Origin: Bacteroidia bacterium
Lineage (GTDB): Bacteria; Bacteroidota; Bacteroidia; NS11-12g; UBA955
Direction of reading: 5' to 3'
Assembly: GCA_023228875.1 (NCBI GenBank)
Contig: JALOAG010000005.1
Coordinates: forward strand, 157,007 to 221,006
DNA: 64,000 nucleotides
Both the position numbers and the translations under genes were made by a program. The notes beneath the pieces are model-generated. The model was given only the letters and a program-made list of their open reading frames with translations. It ran no database searches and had not been told where the DNA came from. This document shows, one piece after another, positions 26,157 through 35,874 of the stretch; positions within the stretch are counted from its first letter, which is position 1; each line of letters starts with the position of its first letter.

Positions 26157-26681
26157 ATGTCTGAGACAAAAGCAGTGACAAAGAACATCATTGAACTCAA
26201 GGAAACAGTGCGTAAGATTTTCACTGAATTTCTTGAACAGAATGGACATCGTAAAACCCCTGAACGATATGCAATTTTGGATGAAATTTATTCTAAAAGA
26301 GAACACTTTGATGTGGATACGCTTTACATCCAAATGAAAAATCGCAAATACAGGGTGAGTCGCGCTACTGTTTATAACACTTTAGATTTGTTGTTGGAAG
26401 CAGGCTTGGTTAAAAGACATCAGTTTGGACAAAATCTCGCAATGTATGAACAAGCCTATGGGTCAATGCAACACGATCATTTGATTTGCATTGCTTGTAG
26501 CAAAGTTTTTGAGTTTTGCGACCCTCGCATACAATTGATTAAAAATACGATGGGAGAGATGCTAAATTTTCAAGTAAAACATCACAGTTTGCATTTGTTT
26601 GGCAATCCTCCTTTGGATGAAAACTCAGTATGTCAAAACTGCAATAAGGTCGTGTCACCTGATATGCCTGATTCAAATTAA
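26157..26681 (+). CDS. Fur family transcriptional regulator
   Basis: 174-residue metal-responsive repressor. The N-terminal winged helix has GHRKTPERYAILDEIY and YRVSRATVYNTLDLLLEAGLVKRH. The C-terminal dimerisation domain has HDHLICIACSKVFEF and a final CQNCNKV, so two CxxC pairs for structural zinc. Whether it senses iron, zinc, manganese or peroxide is not clear. It may have its own promoter; the upstream TauE/DUF1634 pair is a possible target but this is inference. purA follows 26 bases later. Confidence 0.92.
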   Translation: MSETKAVTKNIIELKETVRKIFTEFLEQNGHRKTPERYAILDEIYSKREHFDVDTLYIQMKNRKYRVSRATVYNTLDLLLEAGLVKRHQFGQNLAMYEQAYGSMQHDHLICIACSKVFEFCDPRIQLIKNTMGEMLNFQVKHHSLHLFGNPPLDENSVCQNCNKVVSPDMPDSN

Positions 26682-26707
26682 AAAATAAACACAGACAGTA
26701 TAGAATA

Positions 26708-27979
26708 ATGATTGACGTAGTATTAGGATTACAATGGGGAGATGAAGGAAAAGGTAAAATAGCTGATTTTCTTACTCCTAGATATGATGTTGTTGCACGA
26801 TTTCAGGGAGGTCCTAATGCGGGACATAGCCTTGCATTTAACCAAAAAAAGGTAGTGTTGAATACTATCCCTTCAGGTATCTTTCATGAAAATTGTATCA
26901 ATGTCATTGGCAATGGTGTTGTTGTCGATCCGGTTCGTATCAAAGAAGAAATTGCTAAGGTGGAAGCAATGGGGGGTAATCCCTTGAAGAATCTAGTGTT
27001 TAGTAAAAAAGCAACAATTATACTTCCTACACATAGGGTTTTGGATGCTGCATCAGAATTTGCCAGAGGCGCAGAGAAAATAGGCTCTACATTGCGTGGT
27101 ATTACTCCTGCATATCGTGATAAAATCGGGCGTACAGCTTTGTTTTTAGGTGAAATATTCTCTCGAGAATTTAACAAACATTATGAGCAATTAAAGAAAA
27201 CGCATTTGAAGTATATAGGCTATTATGGCTATACTGATTTTGATTTGTCTGCTTTAGAATACGAGTTTTTTACTGCAATCGAATACTTGAAAAAATTCCA
27301 ATTTGACGATACAGAATACTTGGTAAATGAAGCGGCAATTACAGGAAAGAAAATATTGGCGGAAGGTGCGCAAGGCTCTATGCTCGATATTGATTTTGGC
27401 TCATATCCTTATGTAACTTCTTCAAATACTATTTCAGGCGGAGTTTGCAATGGATTGGGAGTTGCACCTTCAAAAGTGAAAAATGTATCGGGTATTTTTA
27501 AAGCCTATTGTACACGTGTTGGAAGTGGACCTTTTCCAACTGAATTAGATAATGAAATTGGTGTACAGTTACGGCAGAAGGGGTTTGAATTCGGGGCAAC
27601 TACAGGTCGCCCAAGACGTTGTGGTTGGTTAGATTTGGTTGCATTGAAATATGCGATCATGTTAAGCGGAGTGAATAAACTTATCATGATGAAAGCAGAC
27701 GTACTTTCCGGAATGGATGTTATTCAAGTGTGTACACACTACAAAATTGATGGTAAACAAACAGATAGAGTACCTTCTAACTTATGTGATGTTGCAATTG
27801 AGCCTGTCTATAAAGAATTTGAAGGCTGGAAAGAAGATATTAGTGTTTGTAAGTCGATGGAAGAGTTGCCTAAAACATTTTTGGATTACATAGCATTTAT
27901 TGAAAACTATACCGGAGTGGAAATTTCCATTATTTCTATAGGACCTGACAGGGAACAGACCATTTTGAATCATAAATAA
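26708..27979 (+). CDS. purA: Adenylosuccinate synthase
   Basis: Converts IMP and aspartate to adenylosuccinate with GTP, the first step to AMP. 423 residues. The N-terminal P-loop is VVLGLQWGDEGKGKIAD; NAGHSLAF and GTP-site segments follow, with GAQGSMLDIDFGSYPYVTSSN and FGATTGRPRRCGWLDL. It is complete and normal in length. fumC begins 20 bases downstream, and fumarate is made when adenylosuccinate is later cleaved, which gives a loose metabolic link. Confidence 0.97.
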   Translation: MIDVVLGLQWGDEGKGKIADFLTPRYDVVARFQGGPNAGHSLAFNQKKVVLNTIPSGIFHENCINVIGNGVVVDPVRIKEEIAKVEAMGGNPLKNLVFSKKATIILPTHRVLDAASEFARGAEKIGSTLRGITPAYRDKIGRTALFLGEIFSREFNKHYEQLKKTHLKYIGYYGYTDFDLSALEYEFFTAIEYLKKFQFDDTEYLVNEAAITGKKILAEGAQGSMLDIDFGSYPYVTSSNTISGGVCNGLGVAPSKVKNVSGIFKAYCTRVGSGPFPTELDNEIGVQLRQKGFEFGATTGRPRRCGWLDLVALKYAIMLSGVNKLIMMKADVLSGMDVIQVCTHYKIDGKQTDRVPSNLCDVAIEPVYKEFEGWKEDISVCKSMEELPKTFLDYIAFIENYTGVEISIISIGPDREQTILNHK

Positions 27980-27999
27980 TAAAGAAAAATAATATTAAA

Positions 28000-29430
28000 A
28001 TGAAAGATAGTACAGCATACAGAATTGAGAAAGACAGCATGGGTGAAATCAAAGTCCCTGCTCATGTATATTGGGGAGCACAAACCGAGCGTTCATTTGA
28101 GAACTTTAAAATAGGAGGTTCTAGGCACAAAATGCCGGTTGAAATTATTAGGGCTTTTGCCTATTTGAAAAAAGCAGCAGCATTGGCTAATTATGAATTA
28201 GGAGTGTTAAATAAAGAGAAGTGTGATTTGATAGGTCAAGTTTGTGATGAGATACTTGCAGGAAAGTTGGATGATCAGTTCCCGCTTGTGATTTGGCAAA
28301 CAGGTTCCGGTACACAGTCTAACATGAATGTTAATGAAGTGATCGCCAACCGAGGACATGTACTCAAAGGCGGTAAACTTACAGATGAAAAGAAATTCTT
28401 GCATCCCAATGATGATGTAAACAAATCTCAAAGTTCCAATGATACATTTCCAACTGCTATGTCTATAGCGGTTTATAAACAAGTAATTGATTATACCTTG
28501 CCGGGTATGCAAGCATTGAAAACTACCATTAAACACAAATCAAGAGAATTTGCCAATGTGATAAAGAATGGTCGCACTCACATGATGGATGCAACACCGG
28601 TGACAGTAGGACAAGAGTTTTCAGGTTACAGACAACAATTGGAAAACGGACTAAAATCAATAGAACATTCATTGAAAGATGTTGCTGAAATTGCGCTAGG
28701 TGGTACTGCTGTGGGGACAGGAATTAATACTCCAAAAGGATATGCTCAATTAGTAGCAAAACATATCGCAGCACTGACAGACTTGCCTATATTGTCTGCT
28801 CCTAATAAATTTGAAGCACTTTCTGCTCATGATGCTCTAGTTGAGCTACATGGCTCTTTGAAACGGGTTGCAGTGGCATGTATGAAAATTGCCAATGATA
28901 TTCGCTTGTCTAGCTCAGGTCCGCGTAGCGGAATAGGAGAGATACTAATACCAGCTAATGAACCCGGTTCTTCCATTATGCCGGGAAAAGTGAATCCGAC
29001 ACAGGTGGAGGCACTTACGATGGTGTGTGCTCAAATTATGGGAAATGATGTAGCGGTTTCAATAGCCGGTTCAAACGGACAATTTCAACTCAATGTATTT
29101 AAACCATTGATGGCAGTTAATCTACTTGATTCTGCAAGATTGCTCGGAGAGGCATGCCTTTCATTCAATGATCATTGCATGGTTGGGGTGGAGCCTAATT
29201 ATCCTGAAATTAAACATAAACTTGAAAATTCGCTCATGTTAGTTACTGCACTTAATACGCACATCGGATATGACAATGCTGCTAAAATTGCTAAAAAAGC
29301 TTATGCTGAGAATACCAGTTTGCGTAAAGCAGCTATCGAATTGGGTCTTTTGACCAACGAACAATTTGACGAATGGGTGAAACCCGAAAGCATGATTGGG
29401 GATTTGAATGATTCTATTAAATTTGATTAA
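28000..29430 (+). CDS. fumC: Class II fumarate hydratase
   Basis: Interconverts fumarate and malate. 476 residues. Motifs: IWQTGSGTQSNMNVNEVIANR, HPNDDVNKSQSSNDTFPTAM, and the superfamily signature GSSIMPGKVNPTQ. The MPGK lysine and the serine of the mobile loop are present. It follows purA closely and precedes the DUF4920 lipoprotein gene by one base, so the three are likely one transcript. Confidence 0.96.
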   Translation: MKDSTAYRIEKDSMGEIKVPAHVYWGAQTERSFENFKIGGSRHKMPVEIIRAFAYLKKAAALANYELGVLNKEKCDLIGQVCDEILAGKLDDQFPLVIWQTGSGTQSNMNVNEVIANRGHVLKGGKLTDEKKFLHPNDDVNKSQSSNDTFPTAMSIAVYKQVIDYTLPGMQALKTTIKHKSREFANVIKNGRTHMMDATPVTVGQEFSGYRQQLENGLKSIEHSLKDVAEIALGGTAVGTGINTPKGYAQLVAKHIAALTDLPILSAPNKFEALSAHDALVELHGSLKRVAVACMKIANDIRLSSSGPRSGIGEILIPANEPGSSIMPGKVNPTQVEALTMVCAQIMGNDVAVSIAGSNGQFQLNVFKPLMAVNLLDSARLLGEACLSFNDHCMVGVEPNYPEIKHKLENSLMLVTALNTHIGYDNAAKIAKKAYAENTSLRKAAIELGLLTNEQFDEWVKPESMIGDLNDSIKFD

Positions 29431-29431
29431 T

Positions 29432-29872
29432 ATGATAAGGAAAACTCTTGTAAATGTATTGTTGGTAGGGATAGTTGTTGCTATTGCATCTTGTGGTGGA
29501 ACTACTAAAGGCGGAACCTATGGTGAATCATTCACTCCTGCTAATCCGATTTCAATTGATGAAGTCCTTCAACAAATGAATGGCAAAGAGTCAATGGAAG
29601 TGGAAGTAAAAGGCAGCATTTCTGCAGTATGCAAACATTCAGGTTGTTGGATTACTTTTACAACCAAAGATGGCGAACAAATCTATATCAACACGATTAA
29701 TGAATCTTTTAGTTTGCCTCAAGATGTTGTTGGTAAAACAGCTATTGCAAAAGGCAAGGCTCTGTCAGTAGAAAAGCAAAAAGAGATTGAGATTGCCAAT
29801 GGTGAAGATGCAGAGGATTTAGATTGGATTGATAATATTAGCATTGAAGCAACCGGTATTATTGTAGAGTAA
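29432..29872 (+). CDS. DUF4920 lipoprotein
   Basis: 146 residues. An N-terminal lipoprotein signal ends in the lipobox IASC. The body has EVEVKGSISAVCKHSGCWITF, with a CxxxxC pair, and ATGIIVE at the end, matching the DUF4920 family (an OB-like small domain, function unknown). I chose ATG 29432 just after the fumC stop, because the earlier frame start lies inside fumC. Confidence 0.82.
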   Translation: MIRKTLVNVLLVGIVVAIASCGGTTKGGTYGESFTPANPISIDEVLQQMNGKESMEVEVKGSISAVCKHSGCWITFTTKDGEQIYINTINESFSLPQDVVGKTAIAKGKALSVEKQKEIEIANGEDAEDLDWIDNISIEATGIIVE

Positions 29873-29990
29873 CCAATCGTTGTTACTCAGGGTTGACAGG
29901 GTAAAATTGTAATTGGATTTATAGGGTGGATACTTAGCCCTAATTTTTAGTTATTCCTTATACATTTTTATGTTTGTATCATAATAGTTT

Positions 29991-30024
29991 TTCCGGATTG
30001 CTTCGGGCGATGCTCTCGCAATGA
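29991..30024. repeat. Short interspersed repeat of the TCATTGCGAG type
   Basis: On the minus strand this reads TCATTGCGAGAGCATCGCCC followed by GAAGCAATCCGG. It resembles dispersed intergenic repeats with TTGCGAG and GAAGCAATC ends found in many bacterial genomes, from memory. Only one copy was seen here. It lies between the convergent DUF4920 and hutI genes. Confidence 0.4.
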
Positions 30025-30048
30025 AGAGGTGTAGGATGTCTGCTTGGA

Positions 30049-31299
30049 TTAATTTTCTGCGTTGAAGAATTGACCTTCTAGCATGACCTTAGCCGGTCTT
30101 GACATCGCAAAGTGATATGGAATATGGGTCAAAGTTGTACCTGTCCTAAAGAAAAGCAAGGATGCTTTTTTGCCTTTTGTTATGCTACCATAATGATCAG
30201 ATAGTTCAATTGCTGCTGCAGCGTTTATGGTTAATGCGTTGAATGCTTCTTCCGGTAATAACTTCATTTTGGTACACGCTAAACTCCAAACAAATAACAA
30301 ATTTCCTGAAGGACATGAACCTGGATTAAAGTCAGATGCTAAAACCAATGGTAATCCTGCATCAATAATAGAGCGAGAGGGCGTAAAAGGCATGTTTAAA
30401 TAGTAAGAGCATCCCGGTAATGAAACAGGCAATGTGTTTGATTTGTGTAATGTTTCTATTTCTTCATTGCCAATATTTTCCAAATGATCCACTGAAATGG
30501 CATTACATGCTACACCAACTTGAACACCTCCGGAGGTAGCCAATTGGTTTGCATGAATTTTGGCTTTTAATCCAAATTGGCTTCCAGTCTTGAGGATTTC
30601 CGAAGTTTCGTCAGGTGTAAAAAACCCTTTATCACAAAAGACATCAATGTAATCAGCGAGTTTCCTTTGTGCAACACGAGGGATTAATTCATTTTTAATT
30701 TTTTCTATGTAGGCTTTGCGATCAGATTTGTACGCGGTTGGAATGGCATGAGCTCCTAACAAGGTTCTTTTGATTGGAATCAAATTCATATCCCTTAGCT
30801 CTGTGGCGACTTCAAGCATTTTGATTTCACTCTCAGTAGTCAATCCATATCCGCTTTTGATTTCAAAAGCAACAGTACCGGTTTGAATACAGTCATTAAT
30901 GCGTTGTAATGCATCTTGTTTCAATTGTTCTTTAGAGGCGGCTTGCATTGCATTTGCAGAATTAAGAATTCCACCACCTGCAGCAGCAATTTCCTCGTAT
31001 GATTTCCCTTTTATCTTCATTTTAAATTCCTCTTCACGTGTTTTAGAGAAAATAATATGTGTATGAGAATCAATAAGTCCCGGTATGACTGTTTGTTGTG
31101 CTGCATCTATTATCTGATCAAAATAGGTTTCGTTGGGATAGGTCTTTAATGTGCCAAAATCTGTTATAATGCTGTCTTCAATACTCAGCCATGCATTGGC
31201 AAGACTGTGTACTTCCATCATTTCTTTGCCGGACAAAAGTTGTTTGCCAGAGGGTTGGATACCATATAAAGTGCCGATATTTTTAATCAGAGATTTCAT
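30049..31299 (-). CDS. hutI: Imidazolonepropionase
   Basis: Histidine degradation: hydrolyses imidazolone propionate to formiminoglutamate. About 416 residues of the amidohydrolase fold. Motifs: VIPGLIDSHTHIIFSKTREEEF (metal HxH), IKSGYGLTTESEIKML, HANQLATSGGVQVG, SVDHLENI, and LASDFNPGSCPSGNL. I chose ATG 31299 (MKSLIKNIGTLYG), because the longer frame would overlap the carbonic anhydrase start. No other hut gene is adjacent. Confidence 0.94.
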   Translation of the reverse strand: MKSLIKNIGTLYGIQPSGKQLLSGKEMMEVHSLANAWLSIEDSIITDFGTLKTYPNETYFDQIIDAAQQTVIPGLIDSHTHIIFSKTREEEFKMKIKGKSYEEIAAAGGGILNSANAMQAASKEQLKQDALQRINDCIQTGTVAFEIKSGYGLTTESEIKMLEVATELRDMNLIPIKRTLLGAHAIPTAYKSDRKAYIEKIKNELIPRVAQRKLADYIDVFCDKGFFTPDETSEILKTGSQFGLKAKIHANQLATSGGVQVGVACNAISVDHLENIGNEEIETLHKSNTLPVSLPGCSYYLNMPFTPSRSIIDAGLPLVLASDFNPGSCPSGNLLFVWSLACTKMKLLPEEAFNALTINAAAAIELSDHYGSITKGKKASLLFFRTGTTLTHIPYHFAMSRPAKVMLEGQFFNAEN

Positions 31300-31314
31300 C
31301 TTAATTTTGCTCAC

Positions 31315-31824
31315 ATGATTACGGTGCAAATGTTACGAAATCCTATCAAAAAAGGGAAAGAAGTTTTTATAGCTGATAATGCTAGAGTGATAGGCAGGGT
31401 TGTGCTTGGAGATGAGGTCTCAATTTGGTACGGAGCAGTATTAAGAGGTGATGTAGATGACATCATGATAGGAAACAAAACTAACATACAAGATAATGCA
31501 GTGATACATGTGGACAAAAACTCACCTTGCGCTATTGGTGATGAATGTATTATAGGGCATGGTGCTATTGTGCATGGAGCAAAACTTGCAAATAATGTCT
31601 TGGTAGGGATGCATGCAACAGTGTTGAATGATGTAGAAATTGGAGAGTTTTCGATCATAGGTGCAGGTGCTGTTATAGCACAAGGAACCAAGATTCCGCC
31701 CTTTTCATTGGTTTTGGGGGTGCCTGGCAAAGTTGTAAAAACGTATGATGAATCTATCAAAGCCAGAATAAGACAAAACGCACAGAATTATATTGATTTA
31801 TCAAAAGTTTATCTTGAGTTATAA
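31315..31824 (+). CDS. Gamma-class carbonic anhydrase family protein
   Basis: 169-residue left-handed beta-helix built of hexapeptide repeats (ADNARVIGRVVLGDEVSIWYGAV; IGNKTNIQDNAVIHV; IGDECIIGHGAIVHGAKL). The metal-binding histidines fit VIHVD and IIGHGAIVHG. Members hydrate CO2 or are inactive structural homologues. A -7 box (TAATTTTG, 31302-31309) lies so close to ATG 31315 that ATG 31330 may be the true start. It is divergent from hutI. Confidence 0.88.
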   Translation: MITVQMLRNPIKKGKEVFIADNARVIGRVVLGDEVSIWYGAVLRGDVDDIMIGNKTNIQDNAVIHVDKNSPCAIGDECIIGHGAIVHGAKLANNVLVGMHATVLNDVEIGEFSIIGAGAVIAQGTKIPPFSLVLGVPGKVVKTYDESIKARIRQNAQNYIDLSKVYLEL

Positions 31825-31834
31825 TCCAAAAACA

Positions 31835-32179
31835 ATGAAATACATTATATACCACAATCCGCGTTGTTCTAAAAGTAGAGAATCTTTATGTTACCTCCAA
31901 GAGAAAGGAGTGGAAATAGAAATCAAGGAGTATTTAAAAGATGCACCCGACATTCAAGAGCTTACTGAATTATTGGCAATGCTCAAGATTCCAGCTATAG
32001 ATTTAATTCGTAAAAATGAGCCGATATTTAAAGAGAAATATGCCGATAAACAATATTCTAATGAGCAATGGATAAAGGTGATGCATGAAAATCCCATATT
32101 AATTGAACGTCCCATTGTGATTAAAGGAAATAAAGCCGAAATAGGACGACCTTTACAAAAGGTGATTGATTTGGGATAA
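31835..32179 (+). CDS. arsC: ArsC family (glutaredoxin-type) arsenate reductase
   Basis: 114 residues. The active-site segment YHNPRCSKSRESLCYL has the catalytic cysteine in NPRCSKS; IERPIVI supplies the conserved arginine. Glutaredoxin-dependent enzymes of this fold reduce arsenate to arsenite, though some act on other substrates. ATG 31835 follows the carbonic anhydrase stop by 10 bases. No other ars genes are nearby, so an arsenic role is unsupported by context. Confidence 0.88.
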   Translation: MKYIIYHNPRCSKSRESLCYLQEKGVEIEIKEYLKDAPDIQELTELLAMLKIPAIDLIRKNEPIFKEKYADKQYSNEQWIKVMHENPILIERPIVIKGNKAEIGRPLQKVIDLG

Positions 32180-32245
32180 TTCTTTGCGCCTTTGAGTTTC
32201 TAAAGACGTATAAATTCTTTTCATTTGCAACATCATTTAGTTGGC

Positions 32246-32968
32246 ATGTCTGAACTATCCATTTTTATTCCTTGTGTGTTAAATCATCTCTATCCTCAAA
32301 CAGCAGAAAGAGGCGTGAAGATATTTAAGAAACTGGGTTATACTGTGAATATTGTTGAAAATCAGGCTTGTTGTGGCTATCCCTATTTAATCAATGGAGA
32401 TAAGCATGGTGCCAAAGAACTGGCACAGAAATTACTCTTTGATTTTCAAACAGGTAAAAGAGATCATAAGATTTTATCTTTATCCCCTCTGTGTCATCAT
32501 ACAATTCAGAATTCATATCCAAATTTGTTTCATAATTCCATTTCTCATAATTTGTGTCAAAAGGTTTTAACAGATGTTGCAGATATGTATGAGCTCATTG
32601 CAGCACATGAAATAGTTATTACTCCAAAAGAGAAAAGTGTTTTAGTGATTGATAATCTTTCTAATTTGGCAAGCCTTCAGCGGATTACAAATTATCATAA
32701 AGCTGAAAGTAATTGGCTTGTAAAAGATTCCGGATATTGTTGTTCGGGTGCCGGTAGCGGTTTCAATAGATTTAATAACAAATTAGCTAAAGACACAGTG
32801 TTGGAATATTGTTCATTTGCAAAGGAACACCAAGTGGATAGTTTGACTTTTACAGATGAGTTCTCACTTGCTTTCACAGAATCAGTGCTTGAAAATGCAC
32901 ATATTCAATTGCAAACCCGACATTTATTTGATATTCTTTATGAACAACTCCACTCCACGAGCAATTAG
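32246..32968 (+). CDS. LutA/YkgE-like cysteine-rich (Fe-S) protein
   Basis: 240 residues. Two cysteine-rich (CCG) motifs are visible: FIPCVLNHLYP with ENQACCGYPY in the first half, and DSGYCCSGAGSGF in the second. This layout matches LutA, a subunit of the lactate-oxidising LutABC complex. LutB and LutC are not here, but the next gene encodes an Ldh-family dehydrogenase that overlaps it by 29 bases. I chose ATG 32246 over the TTG at 32225. Confidence 0.82.
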   Translation: MSELSIFIPCVLNHLYPQTAERGVKIFKKLGYTVNIVENQACCGYPYLINGDKHGAKELAQKLLFDFQTGKRDHKILSLSPLCHHTIQNSYPNLFHNSISHNLCQKVLTDVADMYELIAAHEIVITPKEKSVLVIDNLSNLASLQRITNYHKAESNWLVKDSGYCCSGAGSGFNRFNNKLAKDTVLEYCSFAKEHQVDSLTFTDEFSLAFTESVLENAHIQLQTRHLFDILYEQLHSTSN

Positions 32969-34055
32969 TTATCCATTACTCAAAGACTTTGTCTATAAAG
33001 TTTTTCATCATTATGGATTTACTCAAGAACATGCAAAACTATCAGCAGAAATTTTGTGTAAAGCCGACTTGAGAGGAATTGACTCTCATGGTGTAGCAAG
33101 GTTGACAGGGTATTTACGATTGATTGATGCAGGACGCTTGAACCCAAACCCAAAGTTCAATTGGATAACAGACAGACTTTCGGCAGGTACGCTTGATGCA
33201 GATGGCAGTATTGGTTTGGTATCAGCACAAGTTGCCATGCAGAAAGCAATAGAAAAAGCCAAGCAAACGGGTGTTGCATTTATTGGAATATCTAATTCAA
33301 ATCATTTTGGAATTGCCGGTGCGCATAGTGAATTAGCTACACAACATGGAATGATAGGATGGGCAATGACTAATGCAAGTCCATTGGTAGCACCGGATGG
33401 AACAGTGCAAAGACTTTTTGGCACTAATCCAATATCTGTTGCGGTTCCTAATCCCTTATCAGACACAGGAAGACCATTTTTATTGGATATGGCAACGAGT
33501 GCCGCAGCCAATGGGAAACTTGAAATTGCAGGTAGAGAGCAGCTCGACATTCCCCAAGGTTGGGCAAAAGATAAGAATGGAATGAGTTCGCAGAATCCGA
33601 ATGTTCTAAAAGAGGGTGGTGCATTAATACCTCTTGGAATTGATGCTGAGCATGGGGTACATAAAGGATATGGCTTGGGTGCAATGGTTGATATCCTCAC
33701 AGGTGTATTGACCGGAGCCAACTTTAGCACCTTTGTGCCTCCTTTTGTTTCGTTTTTAAATGTTGCTCAAAATTTGCCCGGTAAAGGTATTGGGCACTTT
33801 ATGGGAGCAATGGATATTAGTGCATTTATTGAGCCGGAACATTTTTATGAAAGAATGAAACTTTGGTCAACTCAAATAAAAAATGCACAACCTATTGATA
33901 AACATACTCCACTGATGATTCACGGTGAACCTGAATTTCTATGTGAAGCAACACGCATTGAGCAGGGCATACCTCTTAATCCGCTTGTTGGAAAGGAAAT
34001 GAAAGACTTAGCAGGTAAATTGGCTATCACCACTGATATTTTCAACCATTTTTAA
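32940..34055 (+). CDS. Ldh family NAD(P)-dependent oxidoreductase (malate/lactate type)
   Basis: 371 residues of the MDH2/LDH2 family, not the Rossmann-type lactate dehydrogenase. Motifs: KADLRGIDSHGVARLTGY, AFIGISNSNHFGIAGAHSELA, MTNASPLVAPDGTVQRLFGTNPISVAVP and DMATSAAANGK, then GVHKGYGLG. Family members oxidise malate, lactate, ureidoglycolate or sulfolactate. I chose ATG 32940 (MNNSTPRAI), inside the end of the LutA-like gene. The shared translation suggests a common hydroxy-acid pathway. Confidence 0.88.
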   Translation: MNNSTPRAISYPLLKDFVYKVFHHYGFTQEHAKLSAEILCKADLRGIDSHGVARLTGYLRLIDAGRLNPNPKFNWITDRLSAGTLDADGSIGLVSAQVAMQKAIEKAKQTGVAFIGISNSNHFGIAGAHSELATQHGMIGWAMTNASPLVAPDGTVQRLFGTNPISVAVPNPLSDTGRPFLLDMATSAAANGKLEIAGREQLDIPQGWAKDKNGMSSQNPNVLKEGGALIPLGIDAEHGVHKGYGLGAMVDILTGVLTGANFSTFVPPFVSFLNVAQNLPGKGIGHFMGAMDISAFIEPEHFYERMKLWSTQIKNAQPIDKHTPLMIHGEPEFLCEATRIEQGIPLNPLVGKEMKDLAGKLAITTDIFNHF

Positions 34056-34058
34056 AAC

Positions 34059-35744
34059 ATGAGATATTTCTATTTGTTCATCATATCATGGTTAGTTACT
34101 TGCGGATTGCAAGCACAAGATAATGTAATACCGGCAGGTCATTGGATGATGAATCTGGCAGACCGTTATGAAATTATTACAGGAAAGTTTGTAGATGGCA
34201 CTCAGTTAACAGCGGGTTTTGTTCAACGTAAACACATACTTGCAACACATGATACATTTCCTGTATTATCAAAACAAGATATTTTCAACCGCGATGAATA
34301 TTTAAAAAAAGATTTGGCTTGCGGTAGGGCAACAGAATATCCCGGATTTAACAGAAAACCATTTTGGGATAATTTTTATGCTTCACCAGCCTATTTACTT
34401 GATTACTATGATGTCCATAAAAATTATAGGATAACTTTCAATCCTGTGTTAGCAATGGGTATTGGCAAGGATATGTTGGATAATTCCAAGTATTTATTCA
34501 GGAATACAAGGGGTGGTGAGTTGAAAGGGTTTATTGGTAAAAAACAATCTTTTGGTTTTTATTCATTTGCGACAGATAATCAGGTTTCTTTACCAAAGTA
34601 CGTAAATTATTACACTGATAGCTTTGGATATTTGCCCAATCAAACTTTTTGGAAAAGGTTCAAAGCCCAGGGTTATGACTATTTCCAAGCAAGAGGTTAT
34701 GTATGGTGGGATGTGAACGAATTTGTGAATTTGCGTTTTGGTCAAGACAAGATTTTTTGGGGGAATGGAATGCGTTCACTCATCTTGGGGGACTTTTCAC
34801 CGGCAAATTTATTTTTCCAAATCAATACTAATCTCGGTATTGTAAATTATCAAAATTATTATGGTCAATTTACTGATTTTTCACCTATTACAGGTGCAAG
34901 TTTACTCAGGCGTAAATTTGGGACTTTTCATAGATTAGGAATTAATATTGCTAAAAATGTCAATATTGGGCTGTTTGAAGCAGTGATGTTTGGCAGACAA
35001 GATTCAACACAAAGTGATCGCTATGATATTGCATATCTCAATCCGATTATTTTCTATAGAGCGATTGAACAACAGTTAGGTAGCCAAGACAATGCGCTGA
35101 TAGGAATAGATTGGAAATGGAATTTTCTTAAAAGATTTCAATTCTACGGTCAATTTGTGTTGGATGAATTTATGCTAAAGGAGCTCAAGGCACAAAATGG
35201 TTGGTGGGCAAACAAATATGCATTGCAAGTCGGAGCGAAGTACATGAATGTTTTTGGCTTACCAAATATAGATTGGCAAGCGGAATTAAATGTGGTTCGC
35301 CCTTTTACATACAGCCATTTTAGAAGCGGTGGCAACTGGGCAAATTTTGGACAAGCAATTGCACATCCGTTGGGAGCTAATTTCAAAGAAATCATTTTTA
35401 AGATTTCTGCCCAACCATTAAAAAGGTTAAGAGCAGAATTTACTTTTATTGAATTTCTGAAAGGAGAAGACTTCACACTCAATGGATTAAACTATGGTGG
35501 AAATATTTTACGAGATTACTCTACTAAAGTACAGGATTATGGCAATACAATCGCGCAGGGAAAAGGTATAGGCGCAGGAATTTTTGATTTGAATATTTCG
35601 TATATGCTTCAACACAATTTCTTTATTGATGCCCGTATGTATTACAAGTTGTATGATCAAAATGACAGATACCCAAATACGAAATGGTTTCAAGTAGGGT
35701 TCAGATGGAATATAGATTCTGAAACGAGATTGATGTATTATTAG
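34059..35744 (+). CDS. Outer-membrane barrel, Wzi/RemB-like
   Basis: 561 residues. A signal peptide ends at CGLQAQ. The rest is rich in alternating aromatic and polar strands. The segment FVNLRFGQDKIFWGNGMRSL is typical of the capsule-assembly Wzi-like barrels that include the gliding protein RemB in Bacteroidota. Function is inferred from this likeness only. It begins 3 bases after the dehydrogenase stop but probably has an unrelated role. Confidence 0.7.
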   Translation: MRYFYLFIISWLVTCGLQAQDNVIPAGHWMMNLADRYEIITGKFVDGTQLTAGFVQRKHILATHDTFPVLSKQDIFNRDEYLKKDLACGRATEYPGFNRKPFWDNFYASPAYLLDYYDVHKNYRITFNPVLAMGIGKDMLDNSKYLFRNTRGGELKGFIGKKQSFGFYSFATDNQVSLPKYVNYYTDSFGYLPNQTFWKRFKAQGYDYFQARGYVWWDVNEFVNLRFGQDKIFWGNGMRSLILGDFSPANLFFQINTNLGIVNYQNYYGQFTDFSPITGASLLRRKFGTFHRLGINIAKNVNIGLFEAVMFGRQDSTQSDRYDIAYLNPIIFYRAIEQQLGSQDNALIGIDWKWNFLKRFQFYGQFVLDEFMLKELKAQNGWWANKYALQVGAKYMNVFGLPNIDWQAELNVVRPFTYSHFRSGGNWANFGQAIAHPLGANFKEIIFKISAQPLKRLRAEFTFIEFLKGEDFTLNGLNYGGNILRDYSTKVQDYGNTIAQGKGIGAGIFDLNISYMLQHNFFIDARMYYKLYDQNDRYPNTKWFQVGFRWNIDSETRLMYY

Positions 35745-35750
35745 TCTTTG

Positions 35751-35765
35751 GCGATTGATAATCGC
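35751..35765. terminator. Small hairpin after the barrel gene
   Basis: GCGATT and AATCGC pair perfectly around a 3-base loop, 7 bases after the stop at 35744. Only a weak T-rich tail follows, so this is a poor terminator candidate. Confidence 0.3.
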
Positions 35766-35842
35766 TTGTATCACACAATTTATTGCTGATTACTTGTGTA
35801 TATGTATTGTAATCAGGACTTTATAATAGCCTTTAATCAAGC

Positions 35843-35850
35843 TAATTTTG
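35843..35850 (+). promoter_or_regulatory. -7 box (TAATTTTG)
   Basis: Matches TAnnTTTG and precedes the exported coiled-coil protein; transcription from it would favour ATG 35875 over 35860. Confidence 0.4.
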
Positions 35851-35874
35851 CAGCATATTATGAGAGATTCAATC